Part shown: positions 1 to 7,806 of the stretch, piece after piece
Layout: each line of letters starts with the position of its first letter
Numbering within the stretch: the stretch's first letter is position 1
Assembly (NCBI RefSeq): GCF_945952405.1
Contig: NZ_CAMFIA010000031.1
Span: forward strand, 1-36,540
Direction of reading: 5' to 3'
DNA: 36,540 nucleotides
Origin: an uncultured Stenotrophomonas sp.
GTDB lineage: Bacteria > Pseudomonadota > Gammaproteobacteria > Xanthomonadales > Xanthomonadaceae
Notes under the pieces: model-generated
Seen by the model: the letters and a program-made list of their open reading frames with translations, nothing else
Databases searched by the model: none
What the model was told of the DNA's origin: nothing
Program-made: the position numbers and the translations under genes

Positions 1-66
1 CTCAGTTGGTAGAGCAGGGGATTGAAAATCCCCGTGTCGGCGGTTCGATTCCGTCTTCGGCCACCA
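1..66 (+). tRNA. tRNA-Phe (GAA), 5' end outside window
   Basis: The sequence begins inside the D arm and runs through anticodon loop TTGAAAA (anticodon GAA), variable region, T loop TTCGATT and an encoded CCA at 64-66. The 3' acceptor strand TTCGGCC implies a GGCCGAA 5' strand lying left of the window. Only the first ~10 bases are missing. A terminator follows nine bases later, so this is the last gene of its transcript. Confidence 0.95.
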
Positions 67-74
67 TCTTCAAG

Positions 75-104
75 AGACCTGCAGACATGCAGGTCTTTTT
101 TTTT
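75..104 (+). terminator. Rho-independent terminator of tRNA-Phe
   Basis: Perfect 8-bp stem AGACCTGC (75-82) / GCAGGTCT (89-96), loop AGACAT, followed by a run of nine T. A textbook intrinsic terminator directly behind the tRNA. Confidence 0.93.
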
Positions 105-229
105 GCCCGCAATGCCGCATCCACGCCAGGCCTGGATCCACCGCTGGCAGAGGCCCAGCGATTGACGAAACATTTACACCGGCCCGGGCCAGCGCACCTA
201 CGCTGCGGATTCCTGCCTGGAGCCTGCCG

Positions 230-781
230 ATGTACCTGCGCCCCGCCCTGCTCGCCTGCCTGCTGCTGGCCACCTCCGCGGCGATCGCCGCCGAGCCGGT
301 GCGCGCGGTCGACACCCTGGACATCGATCGCTATGCCGGCCAATGGCATGAGATCGCGCATCTGCCAGTGTCGTTCCAGAAGCAATGCGTGGGCGAGATC
401 ACTGCCAACTACGGGCTGCGCCGCGACGGCCGCATCAGCGTCACCAATGCCTGCCGTAACGGCGACGGCGAACGCGTGGTCGCCGAAGGCGTGGCGCGGC
501 CGGTCAGCGGCCACCCGGGCCAGCTGCAGGTGCGCTTCGTGCCGGACTGGCTGAGCTGGGTACCGCTGGTCTGGGCCGACTACTGGGTGCTGGCGCTGGA
601 CCCGGACTACCAGTGGGCCCTGGTCGGCGAACCCGGCCGGAAGTACCTGTGGATCCTCTCGCGGCTGCCGGAAATGGATCGCGCCCGCTTCGAACAGTTG
701 AAAGCCAAGGCCGAGGCGATGGGCTACGACCTCGCCCCGCTGCGCGTGATGGCACCGCTGCGCGATACGCCGGCCGATTGA
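230..781 (+). CDS. Lipocalin family protein (Blc-like)
   Basis: 183-aa exported lipocalin. Residues 1-21 form a signal peptide (hydrophobic LLACLLLATSAAIAA, likely cut after AIA/A). The lipocalin signature follows at about residues 34-43 as YAGQWHEIAHLP, where G-x-W marks strand A; Blc-type features continue with the CVGEITANY stretch and, toward the end, the YLWILSRLP strand. E. coli Blc is an outer-membrane lipoprotein that binds lysophospholipids; here the only cysteine in the signal (residue 9) lies too early for a lipobox, so I infer a periplasmic soluble form. Start ATG is preceded by GGAG ten bases upstream. It stands alone between tRNA-Phe and a divergent-function lipoprotein. Ligand unknown. 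Confidence 0.9.
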   Translation: MYLRPALLACLLLATSAAIAAEPVRAVDTLDIDRYAGQWHEIAHLPVSFQKQCVGEITANYGLRRDGRISVTNACRNGDGERVVAEGVARPVSGHPGQLQVRFVPDWLSWVPLVWADYWVLALDPDYQWALVGEPGRKYLWILSRLPEMDRARFEQLKAKAEAMGYDLAPLRVMAPLRDTPAD

Positions 782-945
782 ACCGCCGCACAACCCGCGC
801 ACCGCGCGCGGCCGCTCCGGCGCCACGCACGCCCCGCCGCCATCTTCACGCGCTACCCTCTGCGACGGGTCGCCGCGGGCGATCCAAACGACCATACGCC
901 GTAGTATGCTTATTCCAACGCACCCCCTTCAGAGGACTTGCGCCC

Positions 946-1422
946 ATGCTCCACCGCTTCCGTTTCGCCTTGATCGTTCTGTGCACCCTCGCCCTTGCCG
1001 CCTGCGGCAACGGCATCGTCAAGCGTGTTTCGGAACCGGCGGCCAGCCTGCAGCAGCTGACCGTGCGCGCCGACGGCAACTGGAGCGTGGCGCTGCGCCT
1101 GCAGAACTACAGTTCGATGCCGATGACCTTCGATGACGTCTCGCTGGCGCTGACCGTCGGCGACAGCGAAGCCGGCACCCTGCAGACCCGGCCCGGCATC
1201 TCCATCGGCGGCACCTCCGCCGACGTCATCACGGTCGAGCTGGTCCCCAGCTCGGCCGCACGCCTGGTGGTGGCCGATGCCTTGGCCAGCAACCGCACCC
1301 TGGCCTATGCCCTGAAGGGCTCGGTGTCGGCCACGCCGCAGGAAAAGAAGCAGCGCAGCTTCGACATCAGCAGCCGCAGCACGCTCAACCAGGCCCCCGG
1401 CCTGCCCGGCGTGCTGCGCTGA
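946..1422 (+). CDS. LEA type 2-like lipoprotein
   Basis: 158-aa predicted lipoprotein. The signal ends in lipobox LAAC, with the lipidated Cys at about residue 20. The rest reads as an immunoglobulin-like beta fold with alternating hydrophobics (WSVALRLQNYSSMPMTF, then ADVITVELVP), which fits LEA14/water-stress-hypersensitive-type domains seen in many Xanthomonadaceae lipoproteins. The ATG at 946 was chosen over far-upstream in-frame starts because it opens the signal peptide and has AGAGGA ten bases ahead. It precedes the acyl-CoA dehydrogenase gene by 64 bp in the same direction. Function unknown; the family label is by pattern only. Confidence 0.82.
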   Translation: MLHRFRFALIVLCTLALAACGNGIVKRVSEPAASLQQLTVRADGNWSVALRLQNYSSMPMTFDDVSLALTVGDSEAGTLQTRPGISIGGTSADVITVELVPSSAARLVVADALASNRTLAYALKGSVSATPQEKKQRSFDISSRSTLNQAPGLPGVLR

Positions 1423-1486
1423 GTTCCGTTTCCCGCCGCGGCGCCAGGCGCCGCACCCCCTGCCCTGATCAACTCGAGACGTACCG

Positions 1487-3277
1487 ATGAGCAGCTACAC
1501 CGCCCCGCTTTCCGACCTTCGTTTCGCCCTGCACGACGTGCTCAAGGTCGAGCCCCTGTTCGCCCGCCTGGGCTTCACCGACGCCACCGCCGACGTGGTC
1601 GATGCCGTGCTGGAAGAAGCCGGGCGTTTCAGCGCCAGCGTGCTGGCCCCGCTCAACAGCGTCGGCGACGAGATCGGCTGCGTGCTCGACCAGGCCAGCG
1701 GTGAAGTGACCACCCCGCCCGGCTTCAAGCAGGCCTATGACCAGTTCGTCGATGGCGGCTGGACCGGCCTGACCGCCTCGCCGGAACTGGGTGGCCAAGG
1801 CCTGCCGCACACCCTGGGCGTGCCGCTGAATGAAATGATCAACGCCGCCAACCTGGCCTGGGGCAACTTCCCACTGCTCTCGCACGGCGCCATCGAAGCC
1901 CTGAAGCAGCATGGCGAAGCCTGGCAGCACGAGGCCTTCCTGAAGCCGCTGATCGAAGGCCGCTGGACCGGCACCATGTGCCTGACCGAACCGCACTGCG
2001 GCACCGACCTGGGCCTGCTCAAGACCAAGGCCGAACCGAACGCCGACGGCAGCTATTCGATCACCGGCACCAAGATCTTCATCACCGCCGGCGAGCACGA
2101 CCTGACCGGCAACATCGTGCACCTGGTGCTGGCCAAGCTGCCGGACGCGCCTGCGGGCGCCAAGGGCATTTCGCTGTTCGTCACCCCGAAGTTCAAGGTC
2201 GACCGCGAAGGCAAGGTCGGCGAGCGCAACGCGCTGCGCTGCGGCTCGATCGAGCACAAGATGGGCATCAAGGGCTCGGTCACCTGCGTGATGAACTTCG
2301 ATGGCGCGCAGGGCTACCTGGTCGGGCAACCGCACAAGGGCCTGCAGGCGATGTTCACCATGATGAACACCGCACGCCTGGGGGTCGGCCTGCAGGGTAT
2401 CGGCCTGTCCGAGCGTGCTTACCAGAACGCCCTCAAGTACAGCCGTGAGCGCCTGCAGTCGCGCGCCCTGAGCGGTGCGAAGTTCCCGGACAAGCCGGCC
2501 GACCCGATCCTGGTCCACCCCGACGTGCGCCGCATGCTGCTGACGGTGAAGTCGCTGGTCGAGGGCAGCCGCCTGCTGGCCCTGCACGCTGCCACCCTGA
2601 TCGATGTCGCCCACCACGCCGAAGACGCCGCCGAGCGCGAACGCGCCGACACCCTGGTGAGCTTCCTGACCCCGATCTCCAAGGCCTGCCAGACCGAATG
2701 GGGCATCGAGAACACCTACAACGCCCTGCAGTGCTTCGGTGGCCACGGCTACATCCGCGAGCACGGCATGGAGCAGCTGGCCCGCGATGCCCGCATCACC
2801 ACCCTGTATGAAGGCACCACCGGCATCCAGGCACTGGACCTGATCGGCCGCAAGACCGCATCCAGCCAGGGCGCCGGCCTGAAGCTGATGCTGGCCGAGA
2901 TCGAGGCTTTCGCAAAGGCGAACGAAGACAACGAAGCGCTGGCCGAGTTCATCGGCCCGCTGCGCGCCAAGGCCGCCGAGTGGGGCAAGCTGACCCTGGA
3001 GGTACTGCAGCGCGCGGCCGGCAACCCGGACGAACTCGGTGCGGCCAGCTACGACTACCTGTTCTATTCGGGCTATGTGGTGCTGGCCTACTGGTGGGCC
3101 CGCAGCGTTGCCGCCGCCGATGCCAGCGCGCATGGCGCTGCCTTCGCCCAGGGCAAGCGCGAAACCGCACGGTTCTACTTTGCCCGGGTGCTGCCGCGCA
3201 CGCTCAGCCACGCCGCCGCGATCCAGGCCGGCGCCGCCCCGCTGATGGCGATGGACGACGAGCGCTTCGGCGCCTGA
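1487..3277 (+). CDS. Acyl-CoA dehydrogenase, DmdC/long type
   Basis: 596-aa FAD flavoprotein that would oxidise an acyl-CoA to the trans-2-enoyl-CoA. It is longer than classic ~380-aa enzymes because of an N-terminal helical extension (1-~40) and a C-terminal extra domain (about 470-596), as in the DmdC/FadE-like subfamily with the acetyl-CoA dehydrogenase C-terminal-like domain. Seen motifs: LTEPHCGTDLG (~165) and GTKIFITAGEHDL (~195) of the flavin-binding middle domain, QCFGGHGYIREHGMEQ, and YEGTTGIQALDLIGRK near residue 441, where the Glu is the expected catalytic base. Substrate cannot be read; fatty-acid beta-oxidation is likely, methylthiopropionyl-CoA is the alternative for DmdC homologues. 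Followed at once by a GC hairpin. Confidence 0.93.
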   Translation: MSSYTAPLSDLRFALHDVLKVEPLFARLGFTDATADVVDAVLEEAGRFSASVLAPLNSVGDEIGCVLDQASGEVTTPPGFKQAYDQFVDGGWTGLTASPELGGQGLPHTLGVPLNEMINAANLAWGNFPLLSHGAIEALKQHGEAWQHEAFLKPLIEGRWTGTMCLTEPHCGTDLGLLKTKAEPNADGSYSITGTKIFITAGEHDLTGNIVHLVLAKLPDAPAGAKGISLFVTPKFKVDREGKVGERNALRCGSIEHKMGIKGSVTCVMNFDGAQGYLVGQPHKGLQAMFTMMNTARLGVGLQGIGLSERAYQNALKYSRERLQSRALSGAKFPDKPADPILVHPDVRRMLLTVKSLVEGSRLLALHAATLIDVAHHAEDAAERERADTLVSFLTPISKACQTEWGIENTYNALQCFGGHGYIREHGMEQLARDARITTLYEGTTGIQALDLIGRKTASSQGAGLKLMLAEIEAFAKANEDNEALAEFIGPLRAKAAEWGKLTLEVLQRAAGNPDELGAASYDYLFYSGYVVLAYWWARSVAAADASAHGAAFAQGKRETARFYFARVLPRTLSHAAAIQAGAAPLMAMDDERFGA

Positions 3278-3294
3278 GCCGGGCGACGCCCGGC
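3278..3294 (+). repeat. GC hairpin after the acyl-CoA dehydrogenase gene
   Basis: GCCGGGC (3278-3284), loop GAC, GCCCGGC (3288-3294), starting on the base after the TGA stop. No T run follows. Similar stems occur at 16332, 23435 and 30581, so this is a REP-like stem that may also stabilise the mRNA 3' end. Confidence 0.6.
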
Positions 3295-3308
3295 CCCCGC
3301 GATCTGCA

Positions 3309-3331
3309 GTAGATCCACGCCATGCGTGGAT
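3309..3331 (+). repeat. SMAG/GTAG REP element
   Basis: GTAG foot at 3309-3312, then ATCCACGC, loop CAT, GCGTGGAT. This is the S. maltophilia GTAG-type REP layout (tetranucleotide plus palindrome). The same stem recurs in opposite orientation at 6189-6279. Confidence 0.85.
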
Positions 3332-3338
3332 GAGGAGT

Positions 3339-3367
3339 CGGATCCCTGTCCTGCGGCAAGGGATCCG
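3339..3367. repeat. Inverted repeat CGGATCCCT / AGGGATCCG
   Basis: Perfect 9-bp arms (3339-3347, 3359-3367) with an 11-base spacer, flanked by GT and CCC. A related but degenerate element stands at 36216-36253 near rimP, which suggests a dispersed repeat family. Confidence 0.65.
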
Positions 3368-3412
3368 CCCCCGACCGGGCAACAGGCGCGGGGATCAGGA
3401 GGTATGCGCGGA

Positions 3413-3472
3413 CCTGAATCGTTGCGATTTGCGTATCGCCGACAGGCGATACACAAATCGTCAACATTCAGG
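3413..3472. repeat. 60-bp imperfect inverted repeat before the HNH gene
   Basis: The arms 3413-3440 and 3445-3472 are 28 bases each and flank a GACA loop. The outer seven bases (CCTGAAT/ATTCAGG) and inner blocks (CGATTTG, GTATCGCC) match; the differences are a few substitutions and a one-base shift. It ends on the base before a TATAAG box and is AT-richer than its surroundings. It could be an operator, a transcribed hairpin or a miniature repeat; the sequence does not decide. Confidence 0.75.
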
Positions 3473-3478
3473 TATAAG
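3473..3478 (+). promoter_or_regulatory. Candidate -10 box of the HNH gene
   Basis: TATAAG matches the -10 consensus at five of six positions. The ATG follows 11 bases later, so the transcript would have a leader of only about five bases. The -35 position falls inside the inverted repeat and is poor (TACACA), which fits an activated or repressed promoter. Confidence 0.5.
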
Positions 3479-3489
3479 CTGTTCTCCCG

Positions 3490-4155
3490 ATGGAGACAGA
3501 CACTACACGCTTGGGTCTGATCGAAGCCGGAGCTCCGATTTCTGCTCCGGGCGCCGAAGCATCGCCCAACGCCACGACGCTGCATCGCCCCGGTTCGGTC
3601 CGGCTGCTCTCGCTCGATGCCCACGGACGCGTACTGGACTGGATCACCTGGCAGGATGCGGCCTGCCTCTACGCCCGTGAAGCCGTGGCCTGGACGCTCG
3701 GCGATCCCTGCCTGCACATCCATGGCGGCACCAACCGCTTCAGCGGCCTGCAGAGCGGGCTGGACCTGCATCCGATCATCGCCGCGCGCGGCCACGCCCG
3801 CTCCCGCGCCATCGATCCCACGCCGAACCTGACCAATCCGGCCCTGTTCGCCCGCGACGCCCACCTGTGCATGTACTGCGGCCAGCAGTTCAACCGCCCC
3901 ACGCTCACCCGCGACCACGTCATGCCGCTGTCCAAGGGCGGCCTGGACTGTTGGGAAAACGTGGTCACCGCCTGCTTCCACTGCAACTCGCGCAAGAGCG
4001 ACCGCACCCCGCAACAGGCCGGAATGCCACTGTTGGCGGTGCCCTACCGGCCCAGCTGGATCGAGCACCTGATCCTGTCCAACCGCAACATCCTGGCCGA
4101 CCAGATGGCCTTCCTGAAGGCGCAATTGCCGAAGCGTTCGAAACTGAGCACCTGA
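3490..4155 (+). CDS. HNH endonuclease family protein
   Basis: 221 aa with a clear HNH domain in the C-terminal half: CMYC (Cys 127 and 130), the central RDHVMPLSKGG (Asp-His at 142-143), and CFHCNSRKS (Cys 162 and 165, Asn 166). The two CxxC pairs should hold a structural zinc, and Asp-His with the following Asn/His should bind the catalytic metal. The N-terminal ~115 residues hold no domain I recognise. HNH proteins of this plain kind occur in many bacterial cores and their DNA substrate is generally unknown; nothing here (no methylase, phage or toxin partner) suggests restriction. The gene sits alone, 102 bp before dxs, behind a large inverted repeat. No Shine-Dalgarno is visible before the ATG. 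Confidence 0.88.
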   Translation: METDTTRLGLIEAGAPISAPGAEASPNATTLHRPGSVRLLSLDAHGRVLDWITWQDAACLYAREAVAWTLGDPCLHIHGGTNRFSGLQSGLDLHPIIAARGHARSRAIDPTPNLTNPALFARDAHLCMYCGQQFNRPTLTRDHVMPLSKGGLDCWENVVTACFHCNSRKSDRTPQQAGMPLLAVPYRPSWIEHLILSNRNILADQMAFLKAQLPKRSKLST

Positions 4156-4257
4156 ACGACAGAAAATGCAACCCTCACCGTCCTGTCACGGGCGGCGGCG
4201 TTTGCTTGCCCCACCCCCGTTTGAGGGCGAAAATGGGCGTTCAGAAAAAGTGCGAAC

Positions 4258-6168
4258 ATGATGATCGACTCTGCCCGCTATCCCCGCCTCGCGCGCATCC
4301 AGACACCGGATGACCTGCGCACGTTCGACGAATCCGAATTGAGGGCGGTCGCCGACGAGCTGCGCGCCTACCTCATCGAGTCGGTGGGCAAGAGCGGCGG
4401 TCACTTCGCTGCCGGCCTGGGCGTGATCGAACTCACCGTGGCCCTGCACTACCTGTACCAGACACCCCACGACCAGCTGGTCTGGGATGTCGGCCACCAG
4501 ACCTATCCGCACAAGATCCTCACCGGTCGCCGTGACGAGATCCATACCGTCAAGCAGAAGGACGGCGTCGCGCCGTTCCCGAAGCGCGAGGAAAGCGAAT
4601 ACGACACCTTCGGCGTCGGCCATTCTTCGACCTCGATCTCGGCCGCGCTTGGCATGGCCATTGCCCGCCAGGCCGAAGGTGACGAGCGCAAGGTGGTGGC
4701 CGTGATCGGTGACGGCGCGATGACCGCCGGCATGGCCTTCGAGGCGCTGATGCACGCCGGCGGCATGGAGCCCGAGCCGAACCTGCTGGTGATCCTCAAC
4801 GACAACAACATGTCGATCTCCGAGGCGGTTGGCGGCCTGACCAAGATGCTCGGTCGCGCCACCGGCAGCCGCACGCTCAATGCGCTGCGCGAAGGCGGCA
4901 AGAAGATCCTCGGCGACAAGAAGAACAACCCCGCGCGCTTCGTGAAGCGCTGGGAAGAACACTGGAAGGGCATGTTCGTGCCGTCCACGATGTTCGAGGA
5001 AATGGGTTTCCACTACACCGGCCCGATCGACGGCCACGACATGCCCGCCCTGCTCTCCACGCTGAAGACGCTGCGCGCCTCCAAGGGGCCGAAGCTGCTG
5101 CACGTGATGACCACCAAGGGCAAGGGCTATGAGCCGGCCGAGGGCGACCAGATCGGTTACCACGCCGTCGGCCCGTTCGATCCGGTCAAGGGACTGGTGG
5201 CCAAGGGCGGCGCCAAGAAGCCGACCTACACCGATGTGTTCAGCGACTGGCTGTGCGATGCCGCCGCCGCCGAGCCGCGCCTGTATGGCATCACCCCGGC
5301 GATGCGCGAAGGCTCCGGCCTGGTGCGTTTCAGCAAGGAATACCCCCAGCGCTATTTCGACGTGGCGATTGCCGAGCAGCACGCGGTCACCCTCGCCGCC
5401 GGCATGGCGACCCAGGGCGGCAAGCCGGTGGTGGCGATCTATTCCACGTTCCTGCAGCGCGCGTACGACCAGCTGGTGCACGACGTGGCGATCCAGGACC
5501 TGGACGTGCTGTTCGCGATCGACCGCGCCGGCGTGGTGGGCCCGGACGGCGCCACCCATGCCGGCAACCTCGACCTTAGCTTCCTGCGCTGCGTGCCGAA
5601 CCTGGTGGTGATGGCGCCCTCCAACGAAGCCGAATGCCGGCAGATGCTCAGCACCGGCCTGCAGCACCCGGGCCCGGCGGCGGTGCGCTATCCGCGCGGC
5701 ACCGGCACCGGGGTCGCTGCCGGCAGCGACCTGTCCACCCTGCCGATCGGCAAGGGCGAGCTGCGCCTGCAGGGCAGCCGCATCGCCCTGCTCGCCTTCG
5801 GCAGCACCGTGGCGGCGGCGGAACAGGTCGGCCGCGAACTGGGGCTGAGCGTGGTCAACATGCGCTTCATCAAGCCGCTGGACCGTGAGCTGGTACTGGC
5901 CGTGGCCGCCGGGCATGAGGGGCTGGTGACGATCGAAGACAACGTGGTGGCCGGCGGCGCCGGTTCGGGTGTCGGTGAACTGCTCAATGCCGAGGGTGTG
6001 CTGCGCCCGATCCTGCACCTGGGCCTGCCCGACAGCTACCAGCACCACGCCAGCCGCGAGGATCTGCTGGCCGAAGCCGGCATCGACGCGGCCGGCATCC
6101 GAGCCGCGGTGCTGAAGCGCTGGCCGCAGCTGGCCGCAGCGACGCCGCCGCTGAGCGCGGCGGGCTGA
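4258..6168 (+). CDS. dxs: 1-deoxy-D-xylulose-5-phosphate synthase
   Basis: 636-aa thiamine-diphosphate enzyme that joins pyruvate and glyceraldehyde-3-phosphate to DXP, the first step of the MEP isoprenoid route and a source of thiamine and pyridoxal precursors. Seen: [16 protein letters not shown] (~77-91), the ThDP/Mg motif GDGAMTAG (151-158) ending with NDNN (181-184), and AEQHAV with catalytic Glu near 373 in the Pyr domain. Domain order and length match the family (E. coli 620 aa). Two tandem ATG codons (4258, 4261) are possible starts; no strong Shine-Dalgarno is seen. Cytoplasmic homodimer. Followed by a REP array. Confidence 0.98.
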   Translation: MMIDSARYPRLARIQTPDDLRTFDESELRAVADELRAYLIESVGKSGGHFAAGLGVIELTVALHYLYQTPHDQLVWDVGHQTYPHKILTGRRDEIHTVKQKDGVAPFPKREESEYDTFGVGHSSTSISAALGMAIARQAEGDERKVVAVIGDGAMTAGMAFEALMHAGGMEPEPNLLVILNDNNMSISEAVGGLTKMLGRATGSRTLNALREGGKKILGDKKNNPARFVKRWEEHWKGMFVPSTMFEEMGFHYTGPIDGHDMPALLSTLKTLRASKGPKLLHVMTTKGKGYEPAEGDQIGYHAVGPFDPVKGLVAKGGAKKPTYTDVFSDWLCDAAAAEPRLYGITPAMREGSGLVRFSKEYPQRYFDVAIAEQHAVTLAAGMATQGGKPVVAIYSTFLQRAYDQLVHDVAIQDLDVLFAIDRAGVVGPDGATHAGNLDLSFLRCVPNLVVMAPSNEAECRQMLSTGLQHPGPAAVRYPRGTGTGVAAGSDLSTLPIGKGELRLQGSRIALLAFGSTVAAAEQVGRELGLSVVNMRFIKPLDRELVLAVAAGHEGLVTIEDNVVAGGAGSGVGELLNAEGVLRPILHLGLPDSYQHHASREDLLAEAGIDAAGIRAAVLKRWPQLAAATPPLSAAG

Positions 6169-6188
6169 GGCTGGTGGTCGCAGGGTGG

Positions 6189-6279
6189 ATCCACGCGTGG
6201 CGTGGATCTACCGCGGCCCTGCATCCACGCGTGGCGTGGATCTACCGCGGCCCTGCATCCACGCGTGGCGTGGATCTAC
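6189..6279 (-). repeat. Tandem array of three SMAG REPs
   Basis: Three copies of ATCCACGC-GTG-GCGTGGAT ending in CTAC (reverse of GTAG) at 6189-6211, 6223-6245 and 6257-6279. Unit length is exactly 34 bp, and the 11-base linkers (CGCGGCCCTGC) are identical, so the array arose by recent unit duplication. A decayed half copy (CACGCC...GGTGGATCC) follows at about 6290-6308. It lies between dxs and a convergent small gene. Confidence 0.88.
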
Positions 6280-6315
6280 TGGATTCATTCACGCCTGCGG
6301 TGGATCCAGCCGCGC

Positions 6316-6519
6316 TCAGCCGTAGCTGACCGCCTCCACGAAGGCGCCACTGGCCTCCACACGCACGGCGGCACGCTGGCCGGTATCAGCAAAATGCAGG
6401 CGCGCCAGGGTTTCGGCGAAATCAAAGGCACGGGCACCGTCGCGGAAATCGATCGGCTCCGGCCGGTCCGGATGCAGCACGCGCCATTGGCGCTGTTCGC
6501 ATTGCAGGCGGATCAACAT
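6316..6519 (-). CDS. Small protein, paralogue of the 7379-7585 product
   Basis: 67 aa. Start ATG at 6519 has a perfect AAGGAG eight bases upstream. The protein shares about 40 percent of residues with the 68-aa product of 7379-7585: a QC near the N terminus, a Trp-x-VL strand, an AFD-A-LA helix, TGQR and VRV near the end. The layout (short beta strands, one helix, closing strand ending SYG) resembles DUF2188-type small cytosolic proteins, but I would not claim membership. Function unknown. Confidence 0.75.
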   Translation of the reverse strand: MLIRLQCEQRQWRVLHPDRPEPIDFRDGARAFDFAETLARLHFADTGQRAAVRVEASGAFVEAVSYG

Positions 6520-6686
6520 GCAGCTCACTCCTTGAGACAGCGTATCGACAAGGGCAGGACACACGTGCGAGTTGCGGCACGTAACGTCGCGGCGGATCAG
6601 GAGCGCACAGAGGCGCCCCTGATCGCAGAAGATACGGTGTTCAAAATGTGAGCTGTATCAGATTTTTCTGATTTTCGAGGGGCCGG

Positions 6687-6785
6687 TCAGTTCACCTGGA
6701 ACTGCGCACGGCAGCCATCGCTGACCCAGATGCCACGACGGTCCCAACCCCAGCTCTGGCCCTCGATGCAGGCGCTGCGCGAATC
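6687..6785 (-). pseudogene. Orphaned 3' part of the DUF3011 gene beyond an amber codon
   Basis: Directly after the TAG at 6786-6788, the same frame stays open for 32 codons to a TGA at 6687-6689. It encodes a good match to the end of the intact DUF3011 paralogue at 11932-12447: here SWGWDRRGIWVSDGCRAQF, there NWGWNRRGIWVSDGCRAEF. So the second DUF3011 repeat is cut in two by a single codon that aligns with Gln (CAG) in the paralogue. No new start codon is apparent. Confidence 0.8.
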
Positions 6786-7247
6786 CTAGCGGACCAGGCG
6801 CACGCCGCGGCGGATGCGCGCGTCGCAGTATTCCTGGCGGTGGCCATTGGAATGGCAGGTGATCACCTCACCTCCGCCCCAACCGTTGCCGTTGCCCCAT
6901 CCGCCGCCATTGCCCCAGCCACCGCCACCGCCACGGCGGTACTCGCCGACGAATTCGGCGCGGCAGCCCTGGGTCACCCAGACCCCGTACCGCGACTGGC
7001 CCCAGGTCTCGCCTTCCACGCAGGGCGAGCCCGACAGCTGGCGGATCAGCCGCGCACGGCCTTCCAGACGGCACTCGTTGCTGCGGTTCTTGATCGATTC
7101 GCAGCGCACGATGCCGCTGCCTTCGCGACCGCCATAGCGATCATCGTCATACCCGTAGCCATAGCTCTGCGCCTGTGCGCCGCCCGCAGCCGCCAGCATG
7201 GGCAACAGGGTGCAGGCCACGGTGCGCCAGGTGAGTGCCTTGCCCAT
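6786..7247 (-). CDS. DUF3011 protein, truncated by an in-frame TAG
   Basis: 153-aa product as read. Residues 1-26 are a signal peptide ending AQAQ; a Tyr/Asp/Gly-rich linker (SYGYGYDDDRYGG) follows; then a complete DUF3011 repeat with cysteines at RCES, NECRLEG, SPCVEG and QGCRAEFVGEY, a glycine-rich linker (about residues 108-127), and the first part of a second repeat (ITCHSNGHRQEYCDARI). The TAG removes the last 32 residues, including two of the four cysteines expected to form disulfides in repeat two. Secreted; role of DUF3011 unknown. Start ATG 7247 is chosen for the signal peptide. The reading could be a real mutation, a sequencing error or rare read-through. Confidence 0.8.
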   Translation of the reverse strand: MGKALTWRTVACTLLPMLAAAGGAQAQSYGYGYDDDRYGGREGSGIVRCESIKNRSNECRLEGRARLIRQLSGSPCVEGETWGQSRYGVWVTQGCRAEFVGEYRRGGGGGWGNGGGWGNGNGWGGGEVITCHSNGHRQEYCDARIRRGVRLVR

Positions 7248-7378
7248 CGATGTCTCCAGATGAATACGATGGCGCAAGCATCCGGGATTCGTGGCACGCC
7301 GCACAGGGGGGGGCGACACCGGCGGTTTTTCCCCATTCAAACAACGCAACCGTGGCTGACTGCGGCGCGGCCGCCGGG

Positions 7379-7585
7379 TCATTCGCCCACGTGCAGCGCG
7401 TCGACCGTACTGCCGAAGGCAGCAACCCGAACCGTGCTGCGCTGGCCGGTGCGGCGATGATGCTCCAGGGCGAGTGCGGCGGCCGCGTCAAACGCGTCGG
7501 CACCGGAGGCAAAGGAGAGTGTGTCGCGCGCCTGGGGATCCAGCACGGCCCAGTGCCGGGCCATGCATTGGACGGTGATGATCAT
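7379..7585 (-). CDS. Small protein, paralogue of the 6316-6519 product
   Basis: 68 aa starting at ATG 7585 with AGGAG seven bases upstream. Aligns over its full length with the 67-aa product two genes further on (QC, W-x-VL, GA-x-AFD, TGQR, VRV). Likely a duplicated pair flanking the DUF3011 gene, all three on the minus strand but with 130-260 bp gaps, so not obviously one operon. Weak resemblance to DUF2188; function unknown. Confidence 0.75.
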   Translation of the reverse strand: MIITVQCMARHWAVLDPQARDTLSFASGADAFDAAAALALEHHRRTGQRSTVRVAAFGSTVDALHVGE

Positions 7586-7740
7586 GAAGGACTCCTGCGG
7601 ATGAAGGGATGCGGTGGCAGGCAGACGGACCACCTGGCCATACACCTCGAGGCTAGCGATCACCTCAGGGTTGGCCCATCAGATTTGTCCGAAAATGCCA
7701 CCCTTGCCCTCACATCCCTGAGCCCGTTTAGCCTGTTCAT

Positions 7741-7760
7741 TCCGTGATCCTTGTCACGGA
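7741..7760 (+). promoter_or_regulatory. CRP/Clp-like palindrome
   Basis: TCCGTGA (7741-7747), six-base spacer, TCACGGA (7754-7760). The core GTGA-N6-TCAC is the recognition pattern of CRP and of its xanthomonad homologue Clp. A possible -10 box TATCCT at 7779-7784 would put the palindrome centre near -41, the class II activation position. Regulator identity is inferred. Confidence 0.5.
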
Positions 7761-7806
7761 GTCAGCAGAGCTTCACACTATCCTCACCAACAGGGGCCCC
7801 TTCCAC

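Noticed and set aside
6189..6279. CRISPR-like regular repeats
   Set aside because: The spacers are identical, the repeats are palindromic REPs with a CTAC foot, and no cas genes are present.
6786..6788. General TAG reassignment, suggested by two TAG-interrupted genes
   Set aside because: Several intact genes end in TAG (for example at 9524 and 23469), and the second interrupted gene is also frameshifted and deleted, so ordinary decay explains both.
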